Source: Mizugakiibacter sediminis (GTDB lineage Bacteria > Pseudomonadota > Gammaproteobacteria > Xanthomonadales > Rhodanobacteraceae). Taken from it: a DNA stretch of 54,406 nt. Below the pieces are notes generated by a model. That model had not been told where the DNA came from. It did not search any database and saw only the letters and a program-made list of their open reading frames with translations. The position numbers and the translations under genes were made by a program. Positions 10,238 through 21,979 of the stretch are shown in pieces. The stretch covers positions 85,868 through 140,273 of the forward strand of contig NZ_DF970177.1 of NCBI RefSeq assembly GCF_000953855.2. Reading direction: 5' to 3'. Within the stretch, counting starts at the first letter, position 1; every line of letters starts with the position of its first letter.

Positions 10238-10984
10238 TCAGAAGCTCATGAAATAGCCGCCGTTCACCGGGATGTTGGCGCCGGTGATGAAGCCGGCGTC
10301 GTCGGCGGTGAGGAATTCCACGGTGCGGGCGATGTCGGCCGGCTCGCCCAGGCGGCCGACGGGGATCTGCGCGACGATCTGGTTGCGGATCTCCTCCGGC
10401 ACCGCCATCACCATCGCGGTGCGGCAGTAGCCCGGGGAGACGCTGTTGACGGTCACGCCCTTCTTCGCCACCTCGCGCGCCAGCGCCATGCTGAAGCCGT
10501 GCATGCCGGCCTTGGCCGCGGCGTAGTTGGTCTGGCCGAACTGGCCGGTCTGGCCGTTGACCGAACTGATGTTGACGATGCGGCCGAAGCCGCGCGCGCT
10601 CATGCCGTCGACCACCTGGCGGCACATGTTGAACACGCCGTCGAGGTTCACCTGCATCAGCGTGCGCCACTGTTCCGGCGTCATCTTGCGCAGCGAGGTG
10701 TCGCGGGTGATGCCGGCGGCGTTGACCAGGATGTCGACGGCGCCGTGCTTCGCCTCGACGCGGCGTATCAGGTCGGCGCAGCTGTCGAAATCGGACACGT
10801 CCACCGGTTCGAAGGCGACGCGGCCGTCGATGTCGGCCATCTCGGCGCGGAAGGCGTCGATGCGCTCGGCGCGGGCGCCGAGGTCGGCGGCGATCACCCG
10901 GCGGCCGGCGCGGGCGAGGTAGCGGCAGATCTCGCTGCCCAGGCCGCCGATGCCGCCGGTGACGACGGCGATGCGGGTAGTCAT
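10238..10984 (-). CDS. phaB: acetoacetyl-CoA reductase (SDR), copy 1
   Basis: A 248-aa short-chain dehydrogenase, most like the NADPH-dependent acetoacetyl-CoA reductase that makes (R)-3-hydroxybutyryl-CoA for polyhydroxyalkanoate. The Rossmann motif TGGIGGLG starts at residue 9; catalytic residues are S140/S141 (NISSVNG), Y154 and K158 (YAAAKAG). The segment NGQTGQFGQTNYAAAKAGMH is characteristic of PhaB. AGGAG lies eight bases before the start at 10984. It is downstream of phaR, supporting a PHA role, though the related FabG reductases cannot be fully excluded. A second copy lies at 12339-13079. Confidence 0.85.
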   Translation of the reverse strand: MTTRIAVVTGGIGGLGSEICRYLARAGRRVIAADLGARAERIDAFRAEMADIDGRVAFEPVDVSDFDSCADLIRRVEAKHGAVDILVNAAGITRDTSLRKMTPEQWRTLMQVNLDGVFNMCRQVVDGMSARGFGRIVNISSVNGQTGQFGQTNYAAAKAGMHGFSMALAREVAKKGVTVNSVSPGYCRTAMVMAVPEEIRNQIVAQIPVGRLGEPADIARTVEFLTADDAGFITGANIPVNGGYFMSF

Positions 10985-11079
10985 GCGGAGCTCCTGCGTG
11001 GATGCGGCACGGCAATACGTGCTGCGGCGCAACAAACGGCGCGCATGGTAGGAGCGGGTCGGAACCCTGTCAAACGGGT

Positions 11080-11562
11080 TCAGCGGGATTTCTTGGCGTC
11101 CCTGGCGGCGTGCGCCTGGCCGGTGGCGGCCTCGATGAAGCCGCGCTGCAGCGACTTCCAGGCGTCCAGGTTGCGCTCGGTCAGCTCGTTCAGCATCGAC
11201 CAGGGCGTCTGCCCCATCAGGCTGTTCAACTGCGTGCGGAACTGCTGCTGCTGGTCGAGGAACACCTGCAGGCTCTTTTCCAGGTACGGGCCCATGAAGC
11301 CCTGCAGCGAATCGCCATAGAAACGGATGATCTGCGACAGCAGCCGGGTGGAGAACATCGGCTGCCCGCGCTCCTCGTGCTCGGCGATGATCTGCAGCAG
11401 CACCGAGCGCGTCAGGTCCTCGCCGGTCTTGGCGTCGCGCACCTCGAAATCCTCGCCGTCCAGCACGAGCTGCCGCACCTCTTCCAGCGTGATGTAGCTG
11501 GAGATCTCGGTGTCGTACAGCCGCCGGTTGGGATACTTCTTGATGACGCGCGGTTGTGCCAT
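11080..11562 (-). CDS. phaR: polyhydroxyalkanoate synthesis repressor PhaR
   Basis: A 160-aa DNA-binding regulator that senses PHA granules and represses phasin and PHA genes. The N-terminal PHB/PHA accumulation regulator domain is unmistakable: VIKKYPNRRLYDTE, then YITLEEVRQLV and EDLTRSVLLQII (residues 6-60). The C-terminal half (PWSMLNELTERNLDAWKS onward) resembles the accumulation-regulator tail. It is encoded just upstream of a phaB copy on the same strand; no PHA synthase or phasin gene is in the window. Confidence 0.92.
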   Translation of the reverse strand: MAQPRVIKKYPNRRLYDTEISSYITLEEVRQLVLDGEDFEVRDAKTGEDLTRSVLLQIIAEHEERGQPMFSTRLLSQIIRFYGDSLQGFMGPYLEKSLQVFLDQQQQFRTQLNSLMGQTPWSMLNELTERNLDAWKSLQRGFIEAATGQAHAARDAKKSR

Positions 11563-11727
11563 GCGGCAAAACTAGCACGGGGTGCCGCGACGCACCAGTT
11601 CGAAACCCACACCGGCCAGTTCACGAAAACGCTGTCGAAGCCGAAGGGTACGGTGCCGACCCCGCCCGCGCCGCTCGATGTGGCGCGAACGGATCGGCGC
11701 GTTCATACAGCCGAATCGCCGCAGGTG

Positions 11728-12225
11728 TCACGCCTCGGCTTGGCAACTCCGAGCGTGTTGGTGAGAGAAGTTCCAGAGGACCCAATGGCCACCGCCGTCT
11801 CCGTCGGGTACCCAGATGTATACCCATTCGTCCTTCACGCTCGTTGCGGCGTTGCAGGTACTCACGGTGTAAGTATCGCCAGGCTGGCCCGAGGTGACCG
11901 GCGGACTGCCGGGCGGAGGCGCCGGCAAATCCAGCGTGGAAACGGACGATCTGTCGCCGACCGTGCGCTCATACGTGACGTGCAGGTCGCCAAGCGAAGA
12001 GGGGTCGATCCTCATCTCCTTGAGGCGTCCGGAATCGGCGTTGCGCTCCGGTGCGGTCATCCAAGCCACGATCGATGCGAAAGTCTCCGATCCTTTGACC
12101 ACATAAGCGTGGGTGATGACGATGCTCTTCGCATGCACGTCGGGCGGCGAACCAGCGAGTGCCAAGCCGGTGCCACCGAAGCCGACGATCAGCGCGCACA
12201 GTTTCGAAACGAGACCTCCTGGCAT
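11728..12225 (-). CDS. hypothetical exported protein
   Basis: A 165-aa protein I do not recognise. Residues 1-25 (MPGGLVSKLC, then a Gly/Ala-rich stretch to LALAG) look like a signal peptide. The mature part has no motif I can name; it contains a Pro-rich linker (LPAPPPGSPP) and a C-terminal aromatic segment (WVYIWVPDGDGGGHW). The start at 12225 is chosen because AGGAGG lies eight bases upstream; a longer start at 12255 has none. Its base composition is visibly less GC-rich than its neighbours, and it sits between the two phaB copies, which suggests acquisition or an orphan gene. Confidence 0.6.
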   Translation of the reverse strand: MPGGLVSKLCALIVGFGGTGLALAGSPPDVHAKSIVITHAYVVKGSETFASIVAWMTAPERNADSGRLKEMRIDPSSLGDLHVTYERTVGDRSSVSTLDLPAPPPGSPPVTSGQPGDTYTVSTCNAATSVKDEWVYIWVPDGDGGGHWVLWNFSHQHARSCQAEA

Positions 12226-12338
12226 GCTGCAGCCTCCTGGCAGTGCCGCACTCATCGGCGGCCGAGTCGATGGTAGTCATGCCGGAGGTTGGGGGAATAG
12301 GAAAAATTCCTACGCTGCGCCCGAGCGCTAACGACAGG

Positions 12339-13079
12339 CTACCACCCCATGTAATGCCCGCCGTTGATCGCCAGGTTCGCCCCGGTGATCCAGCCCGCCT
12401 CCTCGCCGACGAAGAAGGCCACCGCGTGCGCGATCTCGTCGGGCTCGCCCAGCCGACCCATCGGGATCTGCGCGACGATCTTGGCGCGCACCTCCTCGGG
12501 CACGGCCATCACCATGTCGGTGGCGACGTAGCCGGGCGAGACGGTGTTGACGGTGATGCCGAGCCGCGCGTTCTCTTGCGCCAGCGAGATGGTGAAGCCG
12601 TGCATGCCGGCCTTGGCGGCGGCGTAGTTGGCCTGGCCGTACTGGCCTTTCTGGCCGTTGATCGAGCTGATCTGCACGATGCGGCCCCAGCGCCGTTCGC
12701 GCATGCCCTCGATCACCGGACGGGTGACGTTGAAGCAGGCGTTGAGATTGGTGTTCACCACCTCGGTCCACTGCAGGTAGGTCATCCTGTGGAAGGTGGT
12801 GTCGCGGGTGATGCCGGCGTTGTTGATCAGGATCTCGACCGGACCGAGCCTGCGCTCGATCTCGCGCACCATCGCCTCCGAGGCCTGCGGATCGGCGACG
12901 TCGCCCGGCACGAGCGTCGCCTCGATGCCCTCGGCATGCATGCGTTCCAGCCAGGCGCGCGCGCGTTCCTCGTCGCGGTAGTTGGTGGCGACGCGGTGGC
13001 CGAGCCTCGCCAGCTTCTTCACGATCGCGGTGCCGATGCCGCCGCAGCCGCCGGTGACCAGTGCGACGCGCTGTTTCAT
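12339..13079 (-). CDS. phaB: acetoacetyl-CoA reductase (SDR), copy 2
   Basis: A 246-aa short-chain dehydrogenase paralogous to the gene at 10238-10984. It has TGGCGGIG at the N-terminus, NNAGITRDTTF, S138/S139 (QISSING), Y152 and K156 (NYAAAKAG), and ends with the PhaB-like GANLAINGGHYMGW. The ribosome site GGAGGG lies upstream of the start at 13079. It should reduce 3-ketoacyl-CoA, probably acetoacetyl-CoA. The two copies are clearly homologous over their full length but not recent duplicates; they may differ in chain length or regulation. Confidence 0.85.
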   Translation of the reverse strand: MKQRVALVTGGCGGIGTAIVKKLARLGHRVATNYRDEERARAWLERMHAEGIEATLVPGDVADPQASEAMVREIERRLGPVEILINNAGITRDTTFHRMTYLQWTEVVNTNLNACFNVTRPVIEGMRERRWGRIVQISSINGQKGQYGQANYAAAKAGMHGFTISLAQENARLGITVNTVSPGYVATDMVMAVPEEVRAKIVAQIPMGRLGEPDEIAHAVAFFVGEEAGWITGANLAINGGHYMGW

Positions 13080-13183
13080 GTCCCGCCCTCCGTGCCGAAC
13101 CTGCCCGCATTCTAGGCATAGTTGCGGGGCCAGCGGGCGGCCGCGGCGCGACCCGAGGCGCGCATTCGATTGCGCGGCGGCAC

Positions 13184-14077
13184 TCAGGCCAGCGGCGCGG
13201 GCAGGGCGGCGCCGGCCGGCGCCGGCAGCGCCTGGGCGTGCGGCAGGCGCGCCAGGTCGAAGTCGCGCACGGCCGCGGCCAGCATCGCCGCGACGCTGCC
13301 GGCCGCGGCGGCCTCGGCCAGGCCGAGGAAGGCGAGCGCGGCGCGCAGCGCCGGCCGAGGATCGGCGGGGTCCACCGCCAGCGCTCCCTCCGACTTGGAC
13401 AGCTTGCGGCCGTCCGCGTCCAGCGCCAGCGGCAGGTGCAGATAGGCCGGCGTCGGCAGGCCGAGCAGGCGCTGCAGGTGGATCTGCCGCGGCGTGGAGT
13501 CCAGCAGGTCGGCGCCGCGCACCACCTCGGTGATGCCCTGCGCGGCGTCGTCCACCACCACGGCCAATTGATATGCGTACAGGCCCTCGACGCGCTTGAC
13601 CACGAAGTCGCCGGCGACTTCGGCCAGCAGCTGGCGCTGCGGCCCCTGCAGGCGGTCCTCGAAGGCGATCGCGGTCTCGCCGACGCGCAGCCGCCAGGCC
13701 GGCGCGCGCGTCGGATCCGGCGGCGCCGTGCACGGTCCGCGGTGCAGGCCGCCGCGCGCGGCCACCTCGGCACGCGAACACCAGCAGGGGTAGACGTGAC
13801 CGGCCGCGCGCAGGCGCTCGAACGCGGCGGCGTAGGCGTCGAGACGCGTGCTCTGGTACATCGGCGGCTCGTCCGGCGTCATGCCGAACGCGGCCAGCGC
13901 ATCCAGGATCGCCCGCGCGGCGCCGGGAACTTCGCGCGGCGGGTCGATGTCCTCGATGCGCACCAGCCAGGCGCCGCCCGCGCTGCGCGCGCGCAGCCAG
14001 CTGCCCGCCGCTGCGACCAGCGAGCCGAAGTGCAGCGGGCCGGTGGGCGAGGGGGCGAAGCGGCCGCGGTAGCGCAT
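13184..14077 (-). CDS. gluQ: glutamyl-Q tRNA(Asp) synthetase
   Basis: A 297-aa truncated GluRS-like enzyme that glutamylates queuosine at position 34 of tRNA-Asp. It has the HIGH-like region [14 protein letters not shown] (7-20), a KMSKS-like KLSKS (225-229) and the zinc cysteines C98, C100 and C116 (CWCS ... HRGPC). It lacks the anticodon-binding C-terminal domain of true GluRS, which defines the family. It is divergent from htpX, with about 180 bases between the starts. The start at 14077 ([11 protein letters not shown]) fits the family. Confidence 0.93.
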   Translation of the reverse strand: MRYRGRFAPSPTGPLHFGSLVAAAGSWLRARSAGGAWLVRIEDIDPPREVPGAARAILDALAAFGMTPDEPPMYQSTRLDAYAAAFERLRAAGHVYPCWCSRAEVAARGGLHRGPCTAPPDPTRAPAWRLRVGETAIAFEDRLQGPQRQLLAEVAGDFVVKRVEGLYAYQLAVVVDDAAQGITEVVRGADLLDSTPRQIHLQRLLGLPTPAYLHLPLALDADGRKLSKSEGALAVDPADPRPALRAALAFLGLAEAAAAGSVAAMLAAAVRDFDLARLPHAQALPAPAGAALPAPLA

Positions 14078-14177
14078 GGCTTCATCTTGCACGGAGCGCC
14101 CGCGGCTTGAAAACCGGCCGCCGGCGCACGCGCCCGGCCGGGCCGCAGCCGATACGGCGGCGCGCCCGCCGTCAATG

Positions 14178-14205
14178 CTTGAAAAGACGCCCGTCAGCCC
14201 CGAAA
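14178..14205 (+). promoter_or_regulatory. sigma-32-type heat-shock promoter of htpX
   Basis: CTTGAAA (14178-14184), a 13-base spacer, then CCCCGAAA (14198-14205). The -35 element matches the sigma-32 consensus exactly and the -10 keeps the CCCC block, with an allowed spacer. It ends 53 bases before htpX, the first gene of a run of heat-shock genes, which supports the call. Confidence 0.8.
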
Positions 14206-14258
14206 AATCGCCTGGCGGCGTGCGCCGCTCCTCCTCCATGACTGCCCGAGAGACAGCC

Positions 14259-15143
14259 ATGCTTCGCATCGTCCTGTTCGTCGTCACCAACCTCGCCGTC
14301 CTGCTGCTGCTGGGCGTCGTCTGCAAGATCTTCGGCATCGATGCCTGGGCCTACCGCAACGGCATGAGCCTGCAGGGCCTGCTGGTGATGGCCGCCATCT
14401 TCGGCATGGGCGGCGCCTTCATCTCCCTGGCCATCTCCAAGTGGATGGCGAAGATGACCACCGGCGCGCGGGTGATCGTCGAACCGCAGAACGCCGCCGA
14501 GCGCTGGCTGGTCGAGACCGTGCGCCGTCACGCCCAGAACGCCGGCATCGGCATGCCGGAAGTGGCCGTCTACGATGCGCCCGAGATGAACGCTTTCGCC
14601 ACCGGCATGAGCAAGAACCATGCGCTGGTGGCGGTCAGCAGCGGCCTGCTGCAGAGCATGGACCGCCAGGAGGTCGAGGCCGTGCTCGGCCACGAGGTCA
14701 GCCACATCGCCAACGGCGACATGGTCACGCTGACGCTGATCCAGGGCGTGCTGAACACCTTCGTGATCTTCCTCGCCCGCGTGGTCGGCCGCGTGATCGA
14801 CAGCGCGCTCAGCGGCAACCGCGAGGACCGCGGCCCCGGCTTCGGCTATTTCATGATCGTGATGGTGCTGGAGCTGGTGTTCGGCCTGATCGCCTCGATG
14901 ATCGTGATGTGGTTCTCGCGCTGGCGCGAGTTCCGCGCCGACGCCGGCGGCGCCAGGCTGGCCGGCCGCGGCGCGATGATCGCGGCGCTGGAACGCCTCG
15001 CCGGCAACCGCGGCGAGAGCATGCTGCCGAAGTCGATCCAGGCGTTCGGCATTTCCGGCGATCTCACCCGCGGCTTCGCGCGCCTGTTCATGAGCCACCC
15101 GCCGCTGGAAGAGCGCATCGCCGCGCTGCGCAGCGCCGCCTGA
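14259..15143 (+). CDS. htpX: membrane zinc protease HtpX
   Basis: A 294-aa inner-membrane M48 metalloprotease involved in quality control of membrane proteins. Two N-terminal membrane helices (about 4-24 and 38-58) precede the zinc motif HEVSH at 145-149; the third ligand is probably the Glu in WREFRAD. Two further helices ([28 protein letters not shown]) follow the active site. The start at 14259 gives [11 protein letters not shown], typical of HtpX, with GAGAGA upstream. It sits behind a sigma-32-like promoter and 57 bases before htpG. Confidence 0.95.
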   Translation: MLRIVLFVVTNLAVLLLLGVVCKIFGIDAWAYRNGMSLQGLLVMAAIFGMGGAFISLAISKWMAKMTTGARVIVEPQNAAERWLVETVRRHAQNAGIGMPEVAVYDAPEMNAFATGMSKNHALVAVSSGLLQSMDRQEVEAVLGHEVSHIANGDMVTLTLIQGVLNTFVIFLARVVGRVIDSALSGNREDRGPGFGYFMIVMVLELVFGLIASMIVMWFSRWREFRADAGGARLAGRGAMIAALERLAGNRGESMLPKSIQAFGISGDLTRGFARLFMSHPPLEERIAALRSAA

Positions 15144-15200
15144 TCGCCCCCGTCGAACCCCCGCGCCGCGGCCGCGGCGCGGGGCCCGGAGAACATCCGC

Positions 15201-17090
15201 ATGAACGCGACCGCCGCCGAAACCCGCAAGTTCGAAGCCGAAGTCGACCAGGTGCTGCACCTGGTCACGCACTCGCTGTACTCGCACAAGGAAATCTTCC
15301 TGCGCGAGCTGATCTCCAACGCCTCCGACGCCTGCGACAAGCTGCGCTTCGAGGCGCTGTCGCGCCCGGAACTGGTGCAGGACGACGCCGAGCTGCGCAT
15401 CGAGATCCGCTGGGATCCCGAGGCGCGCACGCTGACCGTGCGCGACAACGGCATCGGCATGAGCCGCGACGAGGTGATCGGCAACATCGGCACGATCGCG
15501 CGCTCGGGCACGCGCCGTTTCCTCGAATCGCTGACCGGCGACGCGCGCCGCGACACGCAGCTGATCGGCCAGTTCGGCGTCGGCTTCTATTCCGCCTTCA
15601 TCGTCGCCGACAAGGTGACGCTGACCACCCGCCGCGCCGATGCCGCGCCGGGCGAGGGCGTGCGCTGGGAGTCCACCGGCAGCGGCGAGTACACCGTCGA
15701 GGCGATCGAGCAACCCTGGCGCGGCACCGCGGTGACGCTGCACCTGAAGGCGGACGAGGGCGAATTCCTCGACGGCTGGAAACTGCGCGAGCTGGTACGC
15801 AAGTACTCCGACCACGTCGCTTTCCCGATCCGCCTGCCGAAGCAGAAGGACGGCAAGCCCGGCGACGAGCTGGAGACCGTCAACCACGCCTCCGCGCTGT
15901 GGACGCGGCCGAAAGCCGAACTGAAGGACGAGGACTACCAGGCCTTCTACAAATCGCTCGGCTACGGCTTCGACGACGCGCTGGCGTGGACGCACAACCG
16001 CGTCGAGGGCAGCCAGGGCTACACCCTGCTGCTGTACCTGCCGGAGCGGCCGCCGTTCGACGCGCTGTTCGCCGGCCGCGACGAACGCAAGGGGCTGAAG
16101 CTCTACATCCGCCGCGTGTTCATCATGGACGCCAGCGAGCAGTTGCTGCCGGCGTACCTGCGTTTCGTGCGCGGCGTGGTCGATTCCGACGACCTGCCGC
16201 TGAACGTCAGCCGCGAGCTGTTGCAGCACAACCGCCTGGTCGCGCAGATCCGCGCCGCCTGCGTCAAGCGCGTGCTCGACCTGATCGAGAAGCTGGCCAA
16301 GGACGAGCCGGAGAAGTTCAAGACTTTCCATACCGCCTTCGGCAACGTGCTGAAGGAAGGCGTCGCCGAGGACCCGGCCAACCGCGAGCGCATCGCCAGG
16401 CTGCTGCGCTTCGCTTCCACGCGCAGCGAGAGCGCCGAACGCACGGTGTCGCTGGACGACTACATCGCCCGCATGGCCGCCGGCCAGGAGGCGATCTACT
16501 ACCTCACCGCCGACACCTACGCCGCGGCCAAGGGCAGCCCGCAGCTCGAGGCGCTGCGCGCCAAGGGCATCGAGGTGCTGCTGATGTACGACCGCATCGA
16601 CGAGTGGATGGTCGGCTACCTCGACAGCTACGCCGGCAAGAAGCTGCGCAACGCCGCCAAGGGCGAACTGGGCAGCGACGTGCTGGGCGCCGACGCCGAG
16701 GCGCGCAAGCAGGCCGAGAAGGACGCCGAGGGGCTGCTGAAGAAGCTGAAGGACGCGCTCGGCGAGCGCGTGCGCGAGGTGCGCGTCAGCCAGCGCCTGA
16801 CCGAATCGCCCGCCTGTCTCGCCTTCGACGAGTACGACATGGCGCCCCACATGCAGCGGCTGCTGCGCGAGGTCGGCCAGGCCGTGCCGGCGTCGGCGCC
16901 GATCCTGGAGGTGAACCCGCGGCACGCGTTGCTGCGGCGGCTGGACGCCGAAGCCGACGCCGCGCGCACGCAGGATCTGGCGCTGCTGCTGCTGGAGCAG
17001 GCGCAGGTGGCCGCGGGCGCGCAGCTCGAGGATCCGTCGGCGTTCGTGCAGCGCATCAACCGGGTGCTGCTGGGTGGCGCCACGGCCTGA
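15201..17090 (+). CDS. htpG: chaperone HtpG (Hsp90)
   Basis: A 629-aa cytosolic Hsp90 ATP-dependent chaperone. The GHKL ATPase domain shows LISNASDACDKL, DNGIGMS and GQFGVGFYSAF; the middle domain contains KLYIRRVFIMD and LNVSRELLQ; the C-terminal dimerisation region follows to the end. The length is standard. GGAGA upstream of the ATG at 15201 is the ribosome site. It is probably co-transcribed with htpX and hslR, since the gaps are small or overlapping. Confidence 0.97.
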   Translation: MNATAAETRKFEAEVDQVLHLVTHSLYSHKEIFLRELISNASDACDKLRFEALSRPELVQDDAELRIEIRWDPEARTLTVRDNGIGMSRDEVIGNIGTIARSGTRRFLESLTGDARRDTQLIGQFGVGFYSAFIVADKVTLTTRRADAAPGEGVRWESTGSGEYTVEAIEQPWRGTAVTLHLKADEGEFLDGWKLRELVRKYSDHVAFPIRLPKQKDGKPGDELETVNHASALWTRPKAELKDEDYQAFYKSLGYGFDDALAWTHNRVEGSQGYTLLLYLPERPPFDALFAGRDERKGLKLYIRRVFIMDASEQLLPAYLRFVRGVVDSDDLPLNVSRELLQHNRLVAQIRAACVKRVLDLIEKLAKDEPEKFKTFHTAFGNVLKEGVAEDPANRERIARLLRFASTRSESAERTVSLDDYIARMAAGQEAIYYLTADTYAAAKGSPQLEALRAKGIEVLLMYDRIDEWMVGYLDSYAGKKLRNAAKGELGSDVLGADAEARKQAEKDAEGLLKKLKDALGERVREVRVSQRLTESPACLAFDEYDMAPHMQRLLREVGQAVPASAPILEVNPRHALLRRLDAEADAARTQDLALLLLEQAQVAAGAQLEDPSAFVQRINRVLLGGATA

Positions 17091-17487
17091 CACGACGCCC
17101 GCCGAACCGGCCGGCGCGGTGCGCGCCGACGTCTGGCTGTGGGCGGCGCGCTTCTTCAAGACGCGCTCGCTGGCCAAGCGGGCGATCGCCGGCGGCAAGG
17201 TTGGCGTCAACGGCGGACCATGCAAGCCGGCGAGGATGCTGCATGCCGGCGATCGCCTGGAAGTGAGCCGTGGCGAGGAGCGCTTCGAGATCGAAGTGCT
17301 GCTGCTCGCCGAACAGCGTGGCCCGGCCAGCGTCGCGCAGACCCTCTATCGCGAATCCGCCGAGAGCCGCGCCGCCCGCGAGGCGGCCCGCCAGCAGCGC
17401 CGTCTGGCGGGCGCAGTGCCCGCGCCGTCGTCGCGTCCCGACAAGCATGCGCGGCGCGAGCTGATGCGGCTGAAGGAACGAAACTGA
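17074..17487 (+). CDS. hslR: heat-shock RNA-binding protein Hsp15
   Basis: A 137-aa S4-domain protein that binds 50S subunits carrying nascent chains after heat shock and helps recycle them. The S4 domain (ADVWLWAARFFKTRSLAKRA, residues 18-37, then VNGGPCKPARML) is followed by a basic C-terminal tail rich in Arg and Lys. The GTG start at 17074 lies inside the last codons of htpG, giving a 17-base overlap and likely translational coupling. It is the third gene of the heat-shock unit, which fits its name and role. Confidence 0.9.
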   Translation: MAPRPDTTPAEPAGAVRADVWLWAARFFKTRSLAKRAIAGGKVGVNGGPCKPARMLHAGDRLEVSRGEERFEIEVLLLAEQRGPASVAQTLYRESAESRAAREAARQQRRLAGAVPAPSSRPDKHARRELMRLKERN

Positions 17488-17587
17488 GCGAACCCGTCGT
17501 CGCGCTGAAGACGGCCCGCCCCCTTGCGGTTGCGCAGGAAATGCATCGCGGTCCGATGCCGCAGCGGCCTCGCCACATCCGTATCCC

Positions 17588-17628
17588 TTGACGATCATCA
17601 AACCCGGCAGAGCCTTGCCCGCTAGGCT
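17588..17628 (+). promoter_or_regulatory. FNR/ANR-type box with -10 element, upstream of the cytochrome-porin gene
   Basis: TTGACGATCATCAA (17588-17601) matches the FNR consensus TTGAT-N4-ATCAA at nine of ten defined positions. A -10-like TAGGCT (17623-17628) lies where a class II FNR promoter places it: the box centre is about 29 bases from the hexamer. The gene begins 60 bases further on. This suggests oxygen-responsive control; the regulator itself is not in the window. Confidence 0.6.
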
Positions 17629-17687
17629 CGCATCGTGACGCCGGGGTGGGCCTTGGCGCTCGCATCGGCAACGGCAAGGGGTACACC

Positions 17688-19055
17688 ATGTACACTCGGG
17701 CTCGTCATGGATCGCTCACGGCGCGTGCGCCGTGGCAGTGGTTCGCACTCGCCATCCTGCCTTTCGCGTGGGCGCATACGGCACGCGCGGTGCCGGAATT
17801 CGCCCGGCAGACCGGGCAGGCCTGCAACGCCTGCCATGTCGGCGGATTCGGGCCGCAGCTCACCGCGTTCGGCCGCAGCTTCAAGCTGGGCGGGTACACC
17901 TTGTCCACGAAGAGCGGCTTCAACGCGCCGCTGTCGGCGATGCTGGTGGAAACCTACACGCACACCAGCAAGGACCTGTCCGGCCCGGCCGGTCCGCACG
18001 CCGGCAGCAACGACAACGGGTCGCTGCAGCAGCTCTCGCTGTTCGCCGCGGGGCGCCTCGGCGAACACATCGGCATGCTGGGGCAGGTGACCTACTCCGA
18101 CATCGACCGCAAGGTCGCCATGGACAATGTCGACGTGCGTTACGCCCGCAACTTCAGCCGCGGCGGCCACGGCGGGGTGTTCGGCATCACGCTCAACAAC
18201 AACCCGACCGTCTCCGACCTCTGGAATACCCTGCCGGCGTGGAAATTCCCCTACATGGCGCCGGAGCTGGCCCCGGGGCCGTCCGCCAGTCCGCTGATCT
18301 ACGGCGGCCTGGGCCAGCAGGTGATCGGGGCGGGCGCCTACGTCTCGCTCGACAATCGCTACTACGGGGAAGTCGGGGCGTACCGCACGCTCTCGCGTTC
18401 GCTGCTGGATACGTTCAATGTCGACTACGGCGGCAGGCTGGCGGGCGCGGCGCCCTACTGGCGCCTGACCTGGAGCCGCGACTGGAACGGCCAGACGCTG
18501 ATGTTCGGCCTGGTCGGGCTGACCGCGCGGCTGCAGCCGGACGGCGCGGGAACGCCGGCCGACCGCTTCCGCGACGTCGGCGTCGACGGCGCCTACGAGC
18601 GCTACTTCGATGGCGGCAATGCGTTCACGGTGAACGCCAGCTACGTGCACGAGAAGCAGACGCTCGACGCGACCTTCGCCGGCGCGGGCGCGGAGCGCAC
18701 CTCGCACACCCTCGACGCGGCCTCGCTGGATGCGTCGTACTACTTCCACGACACCTACGGCGCCACGCTGGGCTGGTTCAACACCACCGGTACGCGCGAC
18801 GCGATCCTGTTCAGCCCGGATCCGGACGGCGGCAGCGCGACCGGCAACCCCGCTTCCCGCGGCGAGATCGTGCAGGTCGACTGGACGCCGTTCGGCAAGC
18901 GCGATTCGTGGGCCGAACCGTGGGCGAACCTGCGCATCGGCGTGCAGTACACGATCTACGACAAGTTCAACGGCGCCAGCCGCAACTACGACGGCTTCGG
19001 CCGCAACGCCAGCGACAACGACACGCTGTTCGTATTCCTGTGGACGGCGTTCTGA
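17688..19055 (+). CDS. Cyc2-like outer-membrane monohaem cytochrome-porin fusion
   Basis: A 455-aa predicted outer-membrane protein. Residues 1-34 form a signal peptide ending in ARA. The mature N-terminus carries one c-type haem motif, CNACH (C46, C49, H50), within VPEFARQTGQACNACH, followed by PQLTAFGRSFKLGGYTL. The rest (about 85-455) alternates aromatic/glycine-rich strands and ends in Phe, as in outer-membrane beta-barrels. One haem at the mouth of a porin-like barrel is the design of Cyc2, the outer-membrane Fe(II)-oxidising cytochrome, and the FARQTG and FGR-FK-GYT words recall that family. Related proteins also occur in organisms not known to oxidise iron, so function is open. AAGGGG supports the start at 17688. 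No other cytochrome genes flank it. Confidence 0.65.
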   Translation: MYTRARHGSLTARAPWQWFALAILPFAWAHTARAVPEFARQTGQACNACHVGGFGPQLTAFGRSFKLGGYTLSTKSGFNAPLSAMLVETYTHTSKDLSGPAGPHAGSNDNGSLQQLSLFAAGRLGEHIGMLGQVTYSDIDRKVAMDNVDVRYARNFSRGGHGGVFGITLNNNPTVSDLWNTLPAWKFPYMAPELAPGPSASPLIYGGLGQQVIGAGAYVSLDNRYYGEVGAYRTLSRSLLDTFNVDYGGRLAGAAPYWRLTWSRDWNGQTLMFGLVGLTARLQPDGAGTPADRFRDVGVDGAYERYFDGGNAFTVNASYVHEKQTLDATFAGAGAERTSHTLDAASLDASYYFHDTYGATLGWFNTTGTRDAILFSPDPDGGSATGNPASRGEIVQVDWTPFGKRDSWAEPWANLRIGVQYTIYDKFNGASRNYDGFGRNASDNDTLFVFLWTAF

Positions 19056-19124
19056 GCACGGCGAGGGAATGACGCACGGGGGCGGGAGACCGGCCTGCCC
19101 GTGCGCGTGCGGATGCGCGGCGCG

Positions 19125-21922
<2,798 letters not shown>

Positions 21923-21979
21923 GCTCGGCGCGGGTCGGGCGAGGGCGTGGAGTCGCGAATCGTGAACGTGGAGTCTCCC

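Noticed and set aside
14172..17225. A very long open frame antisense to htpX-htpG (over 1000 codons)
   Set aside because: It lies opposite clear heat-shock genes; its product is low-complexity and matches no family. Long antisense frames are expected at this GC content.
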